In this document: positions 8,642-16,880 of the stretch, piece by piece
How positions within the stretch are numbered: position 1 is the first letter of the stretch
Layout of the letters: the number at the start of each line of letters is the position of its first letter
NCBI GenBank assembly: GCA_043801935.1
Contig: JAZDLO010000165.1
Span: 1-46,558, forward strand
Direction of reading: 5' to 3'
From: JAZDLO01 sp043801935
Lineage (GTDB): Bacteria; Actinomycetota; Thermoleophilia; RBG-16-64-13
Length of the DNA: 46,558 nt
Notes under the pieces: model-generated
The model's input: the letters and a program-made list of their open reading frames with translations, nothing else
Databases searched by the model: none
Told to the model about the DNA's origin: nothing
Program-made: the position numbers and the translations under genes

Positions 8642-9091
8642 GTGCTGAAAGATTTCAAGGCCTTCATCGACCGGGGCAACCTGGTCCAACTCGCCGTCGC
8701 GTTCATCATGGGCGTCACGTTCGCCGCCGTGGTGACCTCGTTGGTGAACGACATCATCATGCCCGCCGTGGGCCTCGCCCTCGGAGGCGTCGACTTCTCG
8801 AGCCTCTTCGCCATCATCAAAGAGGGTGATCCCGCCGGCCCGTACAACACGATAGCCCTCGCGAAGGAGGCGGGCGCGGTCACCATCAACTACGGCCTGT
8901 TCGTCAACGCGATCATCGTGTTCATCATCGTGGCCCTCGTGCTGTTCTTCATGGTCAAAGCGTATGCGAAGACCACCAAACCGGCCCCCGTGACCACCAA
9001 GGATTGCCCGTTCTGCTTCACCGCCATTCCGGTCGCGGCCGTTCGCTGCCCGAGTTGCACCTCGGAGCTGCCTGCCATATCCAAGACGTGA
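8642..9091 (+). CDS. mscL: large-conductance mechanosensitive channel with zinc-ribbon tail
   Basis: I take GTG at 8642 (LKDFKAFIDRGN) as the start: GGAGG at 8631-8635 lies 6 nt before it, whereas the ATG at 8636 is only one base from that sequence. 149 residues. TM1 is VQLAVAFIMGVTFAAVVTSL, the periplasmic loop carries GGVDFSSL, and TM2 is FVNAIIVFIIVALVLFFMVK, as in MscL, the pore that opens under hypo-osmotic shock. The usual C-terminal helical bundle is replaced by a zinc ribbon with CPFC and CPSC pairs. It lies 43 bp after the HerA-like gene and is followed by a terminator hairpin. Confidence 0.95.
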   Translation: MLKDFKAFIDRGNLVQLAVAFIMGVTFAAVVTSLVNDIIMPAVGLALGGVDFSSLFAIIKEGDPAGPYNTIALAKEAGAVTINYGLFVNAIIVFIIVALVLFFMVKAYAKTTKPAPVTTKDCPFCFTAIPVAAVRCPSCTSELPAISKT

Positions 9092-9126
9092 CCGATCAAC
9101 GGCTCTTCGTCGAGTGACGACCGTCC

Positions 9127-9158
9127 GTCGGGGCGGGGCGCATGCGCCCGGCCCCGAC
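9127..9158 (+). terminator. strong GC hairpin after mscL
   Basis: GTCGGGGC (9127-9134) pairs with GCCCCGAC (9151-9158) across one G/G mismatch onto an inner perfect palindrome GGGCGCATGCGCCC (9136-9149). It is followed by TTCTT only, so it is a terminator-like hairpin without a long U tract. Confidence 0.6.
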
Positions 9159-9192
9159 TTCTTGACGGCCGCGTGCCCGGACGGGGTCCGGC

Positions 9193-9198
9193 TATACT
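9193..9198 (+). promoter_or_regulatory. -10 hexamer TATACT, near-leaderless start of rlmKL
   Basis: TATACT ends 9 nt before the ATG at 9208, and no Shine-Dalgarno is present between them. A TTGACG lies at 9162-9167, but the 25-nt spacing is too long for a standard -35. Confidence 0.55.
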
Positions 9199-9207
9199 CT
9201 CCGCACC

Positions 9208-11682
9208 ATGGCCGAGCACACCCCCGTTGAGAATCACGAGTTCTTCGCTACCTGCCCCCGGAACACCGAGGGTCTGCTTCTCGACGAGCTGCGCGCGCTG
9301 GGCGCGGCCGACGCCGCAGAGACCCGGGCGGGCGTCGCCTTCACCGGACCTCTGTCCCTGGCCTATCGAGCCTGTCTCTGGTCGCGAATAGCCAGCCGCG
9401 TACTCTTGCGGATGGCGTCTTTTCCGGCCTCCAGCCCAGACGACCTGTACGAGGGCGTCCACCGCATGGCCTGGGAAGATCACCTCGACTCCCAGGGTAC
9501 CCTGGCCGTGGAAGTGACCTCGACCATCAAGCGGGGGCCATTAGCGCAGCTCAATACTCACTTCGCCGAGCAACGGATCAAGGACGCCGTGGTCGACCGT
9601 TTCCGCGCCAGGGCAGGGGTGCGGCCGGGAGTGGACCTCGCCCGGCCCGACATCCGCATCAACATGCACCTGACTCCGGCTGAGGCCATCGTCGGCCTGG
9701 ACCTGTCTGGAGACGGCCTCCACAGGCGCGGCTATCGCCTGGAAGGCGGCAAAGCGCCCCTCAAGGAGAACCTGGCCGCCGCTATCCTCATCCGTGCGGG
9801 GTGGCCGCGCACCGCGGCGGCCGGCGGATCGCTGGTCGACCCCATGTGCGGCTCGGGGACTCTGCTCATCGAAGGGGCGCTGATGGCAGGCGACATCGCC
9901 CCGGGCTTGATGAGAGAGTACTTTGGCTTCCTGAGTTGGATAGGATTCGAACCGCGCCATTGGGGCGGACTCGTCGAGGAGGCTGAAGAGCGCCGAAGGC
10001 TCGGCCTGGAACGACTTCCGGCCCTCTATGGCTACGACAGTGACCCGCGGGCCATGGGCACGGCCCGCGGCAATGCCCGCAGGGCAGGACTGGCCGGTCG
10101 CATCATACTCGAGCGCCAAGATCTCTCCTTGCTGACCCTCCCGAGCCGAAGGCATTATCCGCAGCCGGAGCCTGCCGCCCGGGCGGCCCGACCGGCCTCG
10201 CAGCTGCCAGAGGAGCAGCCCCCTGCCTTGGCCGAACAGGACCCGCGGTCCCTTCCGGGCCTGGTGATCACGAACCCGCCCTACGGTAAACGCTTAGGCG
10301 AGATCTCCGACCTCGTCGGCGTCTACGAGATCCTTGGCGAAAGGCTGAAAGGGTCTTTCTCGGGGTGGAAGGCCGCGGTTTTCACCGGCAACCCGGAGCT
10401 GGGAGCCCACCTCGGCCTGCGCGCCCACCGTACCAACGTCCTCTACAACGGCCCGCTCCCGTGCAGACTTCTTCTGTTCGAAATCGACCCCGCCGGTTTC
10501 CAGACCGCCGTCCGGCACCGGAAGACCGCGCTCGCCGAGGCCAAGGCTGACGGGCTGCCGGTCTCGCCGAAACCCGCTCCACCTGCGCCCCCTGATGTCG
10601 GCGGCACCGGGAGTGGTGTCCGAGAGGAATCGCGGAGGCTTCTACCGCGCAACCGGAGCGACGACACCACCGGTGCCGCCATGTTCGAGAACAGGCTCCG
10701 CAAGAACCTCAAGCGGCTCCGTCGCTGGACCTCGCGCGAGGGCATCCAATGCTACCGCCTTTACGACGCCGACCTACCCGAGTATGCCGTGGCTGTCGAT
10801 CTCTATCGAGACTGGGCCCACGTGCAGGAGTACGCGCCTCCGCGTACCGTCGACCCCGTTCGGGCCCGTCGCCGGCTCAGAGAGGTCATGGCCGTCGTCC
10901 CCGAGGTACTGGAGATGCCGGCCGAGCAGGCGGTGCTCAAGATCCGTCGGCAGCAGCGGGGAGCCGACCAGTACCAGAAACTGCGCGACGAAGGCCGCTT
11001 CTTGGAGGTTGAGGAAGACGGCCTACGTTTCCTGGTGAACCTCACAGACTATCTCGATACCGGCCTGTTCCTCGATCATCGAATCACGCGCCGGCTTCTG
11101 CGCGAGCTGGCTCCCGGGCGGCGATTCCTCAATCTTTTCGCGTACACGGGGTCCGCGACCGTCTTTGCGGCCGCGGGCGGCGCGGCCTCGACCACCACCG
11201 TCGACCTGTCGCTCACCTATCTCGACTGGGCCCGCCGCAACCTGGTGCTGAACGGGTTCTCCGGCCCTGAGCACGGCTTCGTCCGCGCCGATTGCCTTGA
11301 GTGGCTCGCTCAGGCGTCCGCGCCCCGCGGCCGTATGCGGCCTGGAAGCGCCGGTGGCAGCTACGACCTCATCTTTCTCGACGCCCCCACCTTCTCCAAT
11401 TCCAAGAGCATGACGGCCACCCTGGACATACAGCGCGACCATGCGGGACTCATCCGCGCCGCCGCCGGCCTCCTCTCCCCGGAAGGCATCATGATCTTCT
11501 CCACGAACTTCCGCCGCTTCAAGCTCGACCCCCCGGTGGCTTTGGAGTTCGAGATAGCCGACATCACCAAACAGACCATGCCGCCGGATTTTGCTCGGAA
11601 TCCCCGGATCCACACGTCTTTCCGCATTGCCCCGGCAGCCGCTCGTCACACCAAGCCGGCCGAGGGTGACGATGCCGGCTGA
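9208..11682 (+). CDS. rlmL: bifunctional 23S rRNA methyltransferase RlmKL
   Basis: 824 residues. The N-terminal half is RlmL: a THUMP domain (~50-160), then a Rossmann methyltransferase with DPMCGSGTLL near residue 211 and the catalytic NPPYGKRLG near 354. It makes m2G2445 in E. coli 23S rRNA. The C-terminal half is RlmK: LFAYTGSATVFAA as the SAM motif and DLIFLDAPTFSNSKSM in place of the more usual DPPTFSNSK; it makes m7G2069. A Pro/Ala-rich linker (~435-490) joins the halves. The fused form is well known from gammaproteobacteria and occurs elsewhere. The start looks near-leaderless, and polX begins inside its last codons, so the two genes form an operon. Confidence 0.93.
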   Translation: MAEHTPVENHEFFATCPRNTEGLLLDELRALGAADAAETRAGVAFTGPLSLAYRACLWSRIASRVLLRMASFPASSPDDLYEGVHRMAWEDHLDSQGTLAVEVTSTIKRGPLAQLNTHFAEQRIKDAVVDRFRARAGVRPGVDLARPDIRINMHLTPAEAIVGLDLSGDGLHRRGYRLEGGKAPLKENLAAAILIRAGWPRTAAAGGSLVDPMCGSGTLLIEGALMAGDIAPGLMREYFGFLSWIGFEPRHWGGLVEEAEERRRLGLERLPALYGYDSDPRAMGTARGNARRAGLAGRIILERQDLSLLTLPSRRHYPQPEPAARAARPASQLPEEQPPALAEQDPRSLPGLVITNPPYGKRLGEISDLVGVYEILGERLKGSFSGWKAAVFTGNPELGAHLGLRAHRTNVLYNGPLPCRLLLFEIDPAGFQTAVRHRKTALAEAKADGLPVSPKPAPPAPPDVGGTGSGVREESRRLLPRNRSDDTTGAAMFENRLRKNLKRLRRWTSREGIQCYRLYDADLPEYAVAVDLYRDWAHVQEYAPPRTVDPVRARRRLREVMAVVPEVLEMPAEQAVLKIRRQQRGADQYQKLRDEGRFLEVEEDGLRFLVNLTDYLDTGLFLDHRITRRLLRELAPGRRFLNLFAYTGSATVFAAAGGAASTTTVDLSLTYLDWARRNLVLNGFSGPEHGFVRADCLEWLAQASAPRGRMRPGSAGGSYDLIFLDAPTFSNSKSMTATLDIQRDHAGLIRAAAGLLSPEGIMIFSTNFRRFKLDPPVALEFEIADITKQTMPPDFARNPRIHTSFRIAPAAARHTKPAEGDDAG

Positions 11683-13441
11683 CCCTGCCCGACCACCGTC
11701 GAACGCCGAACTCTCAGGGGCGTTCCAGACGGTCGCCGCCTACCTGGCGTTGGACGGACAGTCTACCTATCGCGTCCTCGCGTACGATAGGGCGGCCGCG
11801 CTCTTCCGCGACCACCCGGTGTCGATCGCCGAGATGGCCGCGCGGGGCGAGCTCCGGGAGCTGCCCGGGGTGGGCCAAGCCATCGAGGCTAAGGTGCTCG
11901 AATACATGGCCACCGGAGACCTCTCGACCCTCCACAGCCTGCGCGCACGCTATCCCGAGGGCTTGTTGACGGTGATGAGCCTGCCTGGCCTGGGACCCAA
12001 AAAGACGCGCCTCGTGTGGGAGACCACCGGCGTCGCCGATATCAGGGATCTCGAACGGGCCTGTCTGGAGGGACGCATCCGTGAGGTCCCGGGCATGGGA
12101 GAGAAGACCGAGCGCAAGCTGTTGCGCACCATCGAGGCTTGGAAGACCCGTGTCGCGGAGGCAGGAGCGGGTCCGGCGCGCCCCCGGCGTCTGCGGGCGG
12201 TGGTGGAACCCCAGGCGGCTCACTTGGTAGAGGCCTTGCGCGCCCTGCCCGAGGTGGTCGCAGCCGACTATGCCGGCAGCCTGCGCCGCCGCTGTGCCAC
12301 CGTGCGCGACGTCGATCTGGTGGTCGCGTCGAGCGAACCCGGCGCAGTCATGGATGCTTTTGCCACCCTCCCCGAGCTGGCCCAGATCGACGAGCGAGGC
12401 GACACCAAGCTGGTGGCCAAGACCCACACTGGCCTGGGAGTCGACCTCCGGGTGATCCCGCCGGCGTCGTACGGTAACCTGTTGCAGCACTTCACCGGCA
12501 GCGCCGACCATAACGTGGCCCTGCGCGGTCATGCTCAGCGCCGAGGCTACAAGATCAGCGAGTACCACGTGGAGAGGCTGGCGTCCGGCCGGCTGACCCA
12601 CTGTACCACCGAGGCTGAGGTATACGGACTGTTGGGCCTGGGCTACATCCCCCCCGAACTGCGGGAGAACCAGGGGGAGATCGAAGCAGCCGAGGCAGGA
12701 TCGCTCCCGGACCTGGTCGAGCTCCCCGATCTGCGCGGCGACCTCCACGTCCACTCCGATTGGACCGATGGCCGCGCCACCCTGGAGCAGATGGCCCGTG
12801 CCGCCCGGGAAAGGGGCCTTGACTACCTCTGCTTCTGCGACCACTCCCAGTCCCTCGCCATGACCGGGGGGTTGGGCCCCGAGCGCCTACTGGCCCAGAT
12901 CGAGGCCACCCGCGCGCTTGATGACCGGCTGGACGGCATCCGTCTGCTGACCGGGATCGAGGTGGACATCCTGGCCGACGGCCGCCTCGACCTGCCGGCC
13001 GACGTCCTGGCCCAGCTGGACTTCGTCACCGCCAGCATCCACTCCGGGTTCGGCCAGCCGTGTGCGCAGATCACGGACCGTCTGACGGGCGCAATGCGCA
13101 ACCCCCACGTGCACTGCATCGCCCACCCCAGCGGCCGCCTCCTGGGGCGCCGCGACCCCTACGAAATGGATCTCGAGACCCTGGCCCGCGTGGCCGCCGA
13201 GACCGGGACTTTCCTGGAGATCAACGGGTCCGCCGACCGGCTCGACCTGGCCGACTCGGCCGCGCGTAGAGCGGTGGAGTTGGGAGCGACCCTCGTCATC
13301 TGCAGCGACGCCCACAGCCCGACCGATTTCGCCAATCTCGGGTTCGGGGTGGGAGAGGCGCGGCGCGGTTGGGTGAGGGCCATCGACGTGGCCAACACCC
13401 GGTCGTGGAGCAGACTCTGCGAACGCCGATCCCGATCGTAG
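11672..13441 (+). CDS. polX: DNA polymerase/3'-5' exonuclease PolX with PHP domain
   Basis: 589 residues from ATG at 11672, overlapping rlmKL by 11 bp. Helix-hairpin-helix motifs occur in the first 150 residues (LPGVGQAIEAK, LPGLGPKKT, VPGMGEKTERK). The Pol-beta nucleotidyltransferase core has GSLRRR and DVDLVVAS, the metal-binding Asp pair. The C-terminal PHP phosphoesterase domain starts with GDLHVHSDWTDG and continues with CFCDHSQSLAMTGG, IEVDIL, HPSGRLLGRRDPY and CSDAHSP, giving the His/Asp metal ligands. Bacterial PolX fills gaps in base-excision repair and proofreads through the PHP domain. Length matches the family (~570-590). Confidence 0.95.
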   Translation: MPADPARPPSNAELSGAFQTVAAYLALDGQSTYRVLAYDRAAALFRDHPVSIAEMAARGELRELPGVGQAIEAKVLEYMATGDLSTLHSLRARYPEGLLTVMSLPGLGPKKTRLVWETTGVADIRDLERACLEGRIREVPGMGEKTERKLLRTIEAWKTRVAEAGAGPARPRRLRAVVEPQAAHLVEALRALPEVVAADYAGSLRRRCATVRDVDLVVASSEPGAVMDAFATLPELAQIDERGDTKLVAKTHTGLGVDLRVIPPASYGNLLQHFTGSADHNVALRGHAQRRGYKISEYHVERLASGRLTHCTTEAEVYGLLGLGYIPPELRENQGEIEAAEAGSLPDLVELPDLRGDLHVHSDWTDGRATLEQMARAARERGLDYLCFCDHSQSLAMTGGLGPERLLAQIEATRALDDRLDGIRLLTGIEVDILADGRLDLPADVLAQLDFVTASIHSGFGQPCAQITDRLTGAMRNPHVHCIAHPSGRLLGRRDPYEMDLETLARVAAETGTFLEINGSADRLDLADSAARRAVELGATLVICSDAHSPTDFANLGFGVGEARRGWVRAIDVANTRSWSRLCERRSRS

Positions 13442-13468
13442 TCTCGCCGGGGCCGATCGAGGAGGAGG

Positions 13469-13738
13469 CTAGCAGCCTCCGGCTGCCGTCCGTCCCTTGT
13501 GCCCTCCGCCGGTTTCTTCTTCGCCCACGATCGCCTCGAGAAGGCGCGCCAAGCCACGCTCAGAAAGGCGGGCCACCCAGCACCCGCACAGCGCTTGGGT
13601 CAGTTGGTCGAGGCGCTGCTCATCCGGACGATCTCCTGCTTCCCTGCAATCCGTCGGCAGCGCGATCATCGCGCCGCAACCGGGACATCTCCAGGCTTTG
13701 GGACTACCTGTGGCCGCCAAGAAACAAGACCTTTCCAC
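13469..13738 (-). CDS. small Cys-rich hypothetical protein
   Basis: 89 residues from GTG at 13738. It has a CPGC pair with GAMIALPTDC nearby and a later CGC, so it may bind zinc. The second half (LDQLTQALCGCWVARLSERGLARLLEAIVGEEE) reads as an amphipathic helix. Third-position GC rises after the first third, as in real genes here, and it is the only sensible coding frame between polX and the propeller gene. No ribosome-binding site is evident, and the start may be internal. No family recognised. Confidence 0.45.
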   Translation of the reverse strand: MERSCFLAATGSPKAWRCPGCGAMIALPTDCREAGDRPDEQRLDQLTQALCGCWVARLSERGLARLLEAIVGEEETGGGHKGRTAAGGC

Positions 13739-13846
13739 GCTAGAGGGAATCAGGACCGGCTACCACGACTATCGGCCGGGAGGCACCATCCCATGAGGGT
13801 CGCGGCTGGGGTTTTTCGGTCCGTTCACGTCTCGGTCAGAATACCG

Positions 13847-15586
13847 CTAGCCGTCACCGAAACAGTAGAAATAACCGTCCCGGGATCCCAGGTAAATCCG
13901 GCCTTTCCACACGGCCGGCGTGGATTCGAGGGCGCTGCCGCTCGCCAGTTTGTACTCCCACACCACCGGTGGATCGACGCTGGTGTCGCTCACATCCCAG
14001 GCGTGGAGAACACCGTACGTATCTCCCACGATGAGGGTCTTGTCGACGACGATGCAACTCGCCCAAGTGTGCTCGGTGAGGGTCTTTTCCCACACGATCT
14101 CGCCTGTCCGGCGGTCGATACCTAGAAGGGCGCCGCCGTGAGTGGGCACGTACAGCATGTGCTTGTAGATGCAGGGCGTGGCCCAGACTCCGGAGACACC
14201 GCCGGATAGCTTGGTGACCGCTTTCGACCAGACCACCGGGTCCGTGGTCTGACCGTCGCTGCGCGGATCGAGCTTGATGATCTGACCCACGTCGGTGGCG
14301 CGAGCGCTGAGGCCCCGCGATTCGTCCCTATGCTGGCAGACGTAGAGGAAGCCCTCTTCGTCCGCGACGATGGTGGCGTCGGTGTCATCGCCCGTCCAGA
14401 ACTTGAACACCACCGGGTATGCGGCTTTGCCGGTGGCCGGCTGCTCCCCGTCCTTCAGTTCCCTGAGGGTGGCGCTCACGTCCAGGCCCTGGACGAGGCC
14501 GCCGGAATTTGAGAAGTAGACCCGATCTCCCACCAGGCACGGCGAGTTCTCCACCGACACGTCCTTGCTGCCGAGCTTGTCGAGGAGAGCCTGGGTCCAG
14601 CTGGGGAAATCGAGAACGATCTGAGGATCGACGGTCACCTTGCCACTTGCGTCGTAGCCCCGGTTGAGTTTGAGGATGTAGAAGTGGCTGTTCTCGCCGC
14701 CCTCGAACGCGTAATCGTTGCGGATGACGACGCTGCTATCCCAGTCGTCGTTCCAAACCCGGTTCGGCAGCGTGTCGGCATCGAGGTTGAAGAGTTCGGT
14801 CGGATTGTCGCGGTCGATGGCGATGATGCGCCACTTGTTGTCCCGGCAGCCCATGTAGATGAGCGGGTAGCCGTCGGGGTCGACCACCGCTGAGCCCTTG
14901 AAGATGTCACCACCCTTGAAGTCGGGCAGCAGGCGATCGCCCGTGGCCGCGTCGAGGAAGTGGATCTTATAGTCGTAGGCGCCGAACACGACCCAGGTCT
15001 TGCCGTCTCGCTCGAAGATGCAGGGCTGGCCGGTCCAACCGGTACCGGTCCAGGTGGTGGTTTTCCCCAAGTTGGTGGAGGTGCCGGACATCGGCCCGAA
15101 CTTCCACAGGATGTCGGGATCGGCGGGAACGGGACCCTCTCCGTAGTACGTGCGCGAGGCGTTGCCCCGGAACATGGTGAGGCCCTCGAACGTGGTGTTG
15201 ATAGGTCCATAGAAGCTGCCTGCGATCCGTCTGTCGCCGGGTTGCTGCGGGTCGCCCGCGCCCGGGGCGACAGTGGTGTTGGGACTGGCCGTGCCGGAGT
15301 CCGCGGAGACGCCGGCGCCACCGGAGACGCCGGTAGTGGTGGACACGCCTGCGCCGGTGGAGGTAGTCGTACTTCCAGTGTTCTGGGAGGTGCTCGTGGT
15401 GCTGCTTTCCGAACCCTCTCCCTGCGTGCCGGCGGCACCGTCACCGCAACCCCGGAGGGCGAGCAGGACCACCAGTACTATGACGACCACGCAGCCAAGG
15501 AGCACGAGCCAGCGCAGAAGGAAGCGGCGGCGCCTCTGGCGGCGCCGCCGCTCCACATCACCTCGGTTAGCCCTCCGCGTATCCAC
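13847..15586 (-). CDS. membrane-anchored PQQ-type beta-propeller protein
   Basis: 579 residues from GTG at 15586, 4 bp after the stop of the upstream flavoprotein gene. The N-terminus is strongly basic (RRRRQRRRRF), followed by one membrane span (LVLLGCVVVIVLVVLLAL), a Ser/Thr/Gly-rich linker (~50-115, probably surface-exposed and perhaps glycosylated), and an outer propeller of PQQ/BamB-like repeats. The repeats carry motifs such as IHFLDAATGDRLL, KIHFLD, LLGIDRRTGEIVWEK and RIYLGSRDGYFYCFGDG. No PQQ-dehydrogenase active site is visible, so it is likely a structural or binding propeller on the outer membrane face. An in-frame GTG ten codons later is an alternative start. Confidence 0.85.
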   Translation of the reverse strand: MDTRRANRGDVERRRRQRRRRFLLRWLVLLGCVVVIVLVVLLALRGCGDGAAGTQGEGSESSTTSTSQNTGSTTTSTGAGVSTTTGVSGGAGVSADSGTASPNTTVAPGAGDPQQPGDRRIAGSFYGPINTTFEGLTMFRGNASRTYYGEGPVPADPDILWKFGPMSGTSTNLGKTTTWTGTGWTGQPCIFERDGKTWVVFGAYDYKIHFLDAATGDRLLPDFKGGDIFKGSAVVDPDGYPLIYMGCRDNKWRIIAIDRDNPTELFNLDADTLPNRVWNDDWDSSVVIRNDYAFEGGENSHFYILKLNRGYDASGKVTVDPQIVLDFPSWTQALLDKLGSKDVSVENSPCLVGDRVYFSNSGGLVQGLDVSATLRELKDGEQPATGKAAYPVVFKFWTGDDTDATIVADEEGFLYVCQHRDESRGLSARATDVGQIIKLDPRSDGQTTDPVVWSKAVTKLSGGVSGVWATPCIYKHMLYVPTHGGALLGIDRRTGEIVWEKTLTEHTWASCIVVDKTLIVGDTYGVLHAWDVSDTSVDPPVVWEYKLASGSALESTPAVWKGRIYLGSRDGYFYCFGDG

Positions 15587-15590
15587 GCGC

Positions 15591-16139
15591 TTACTCTATC
15601 ACCAGTTCCAGCGCCTCACGGCCGAACACCCCGGTGGTGTTGTCCGTGAAGGCCACCCTCTTCGGCTCTACCCGATACACACCGATATTCCGGATGAGCT
15701 CAGCCAAACGAGGTTGCTGAAGCAAGTCGCGCACGAACGGGAAGCGCTTCAGATACATCGCCAAAGCCCCGGCTTTGGCAGCCCCGCTGAGCAGCCGGAC
15801 CTCACCCCACAGCTGTACTCCCTGGATCAGCTCCCAGTCTCCGTAGTCTTCACTTACGGTGACGGCTACCGGCCCCGACTGCCCGATGTGCGAGCCGTGG
15901 AGGCTCGACGGTTTGCTGATGAACACCAGGCGAAGCGAATCGTCCATGGCATAGAAGACGCTGGCGGCGTGCGGCGCGTTCCCGGCCGGCCCGCCCCCTT
16001 CCGGGGCGTCGGCGAGCACCGCCCCCTGGACCGCGGCCTCCGGCCCCACGGTAGCGATGGTCATGGTGTGATGCGCCCGAAGGTAACGCGTTACCCGGTC
16101 GCGCAGATCATTCGCAGTCGCCGGTCCCGCCTGCGCCAT
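15591..16139 (-). CDS. pyridoxamine 5'-phosphate oxidase-like flavin split-barrel protein
   Basis: 182 residues from ATG at 16139, 3 bp after the ubiX stop. The fold is the FMN-binding split barrel: TMTIATVGPEAAVQGAVL as the first strands, FYAMDDSLRLVFISKPSSLHGSHI with the flavin-phosphate-contacting region, and VQLWGEVRLLSG, as in the general PPOX/YhbP class. Members bind FMN, FAD, F420 or heme, and the sequence does not settle which. Being coupled to ubiX, which prenylates FMN, suggests a flavin-related job. It probably shares a transcript with the propeller gene downstream. Confidence 0.8.
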   Translation of the reverse strand: MAQAGPATANDLRDRVTRYLRAHHTMTIATVGPEAAVQGAVLADAPEGGGPAGNAPHAASVFYAMDDSLRLVFISKPSSLHGSHIGQSGPVAVTVSEDYGDWELIQGVQLWGEVRLLSGAAKAGALAMYLKRFPFVRDLLQQPRLAELIRNIGVYRVEPKRVAFTDNTTGVFGREALELVIE

Positions 16140-16142
16140 CGG

Positions 16143-16760
16143 TCATCCGCCGTTGGGCCCGCCCGGCCCTGGCTCGGCATCCTCAGGGCCGCAGAGTCCG
16201 CGACCGCCCGGCCAGCGCGTGAACAGGTGGTGCTCCAACCCGAACTGGTCGAGTATCTTGCCTACCGTCTGGTCGACGATGTCGGAGATAGTCTTGGGTC
16301 GATGGTAGAAACCGGGCATGGGTGGAAGGACCACGGCGCCGTATTCGGTCACCTCCGCCATGAGACGGAGGTGGCCCAGGTGCAGCGGGGTCTCCCGCAC
16401 CACCAGCACGAGCTTCCGCCGTTCTTTGAGCACCACGTCGGCAGCCCTGGCCATCAGGGTGTCGTTGTAGCTGTGGGCGATGGCAGAGAGGCTCTTGATG
16501 GAGCAGGGGGCCACGATCATCCCCAACGAGGGATAGGAGCCCGAGGAGATGGGAGCGTCGATCTCCTCATTGCCATACACGGCGTCGGCCAGGGCCTCCA
16601 CCTGCTCCGACAGGTAGCCGGTCTCGAGCTCGGCCACGCGCTTGGCAGCCTCGCTCATCACGAGGTGGGTCTCGATAGGAGTATCTCGAAGTACCTCGAG
16701 CAGCCGGACCCCATAAATGATCCCGGAGGCTCCCGAGATCCCCACGATCAGACGTTGCAT
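16143..16760 (-). CDS. ubiX: flavin prenyltransferase UbiX
   Basis: 205 residues from ATG at 16760, with AGGAG 6 nt upstream; a longer frame to 16877 lacks a ribosome-binding site. Typical motifs are present: GISGASG at the FMN-binding N-terminus, APCSIKSLSAIAHSYND, and RETPLHLGHLRLM for dimethylallyl-phosphate binding. UbiX makes prenylated FMN, the cofactor of UbiD-family (de)carboxylases. No ubiD lies in this window, so the partner must be elsewhere. Length is normal for the family. First gene of a three-gene minus-strand run with the split-barrel and propeller genes. Confidence 0.95.
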   Translation of the reverse strand: MQRLIVGISGASGIIYGVRLLEVLRDTPIETHLVMSEAAKRVAELETGYLSEQVEALADAVYGNEEIDAPISSGSYPSLGMIVAPCSIKSLSAIAHSYNDTLMARAADVVLKERRKLVLVVRETPLHLGHLRLMAEVTEYGAVVLPPMPGFYHRPKTISDIVDQTVGKILDQFGLEHHLFTRWPGGRGLCGPEDAEPGPGGPNGG

Positions 16761-16802
16761 GCTGCTCTCCTGGCTTGATGGCCGAGATATCGAGGCGTCG
16801 TC

Positions 16803-16808
16803 ATTGTA
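16803..16808 (-). promoter_or_regulatory. -10 hexamer TACAAT upstream of ubiX
   Basis: On the minus strand TACAAT sits 42 nt before the ubiX start, in the gap after the SGNH gene. No good -35 is seen at 17 nt. Confidence 0.4.
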
Positions 16809-16880
16809 ACAAGGCGAGAGGATCGCCGGCGTGCCCCCCATGGATGCAGGCCTCGTCCGCCCGAATGCTGAGGACATCGG

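Noticed and set aside
11714..12844. Minus-strand 376-codon frame opposite polX
   Set aside because: PolX is unmistakable on the plus strand; the antisense frame has no domain or start signal.
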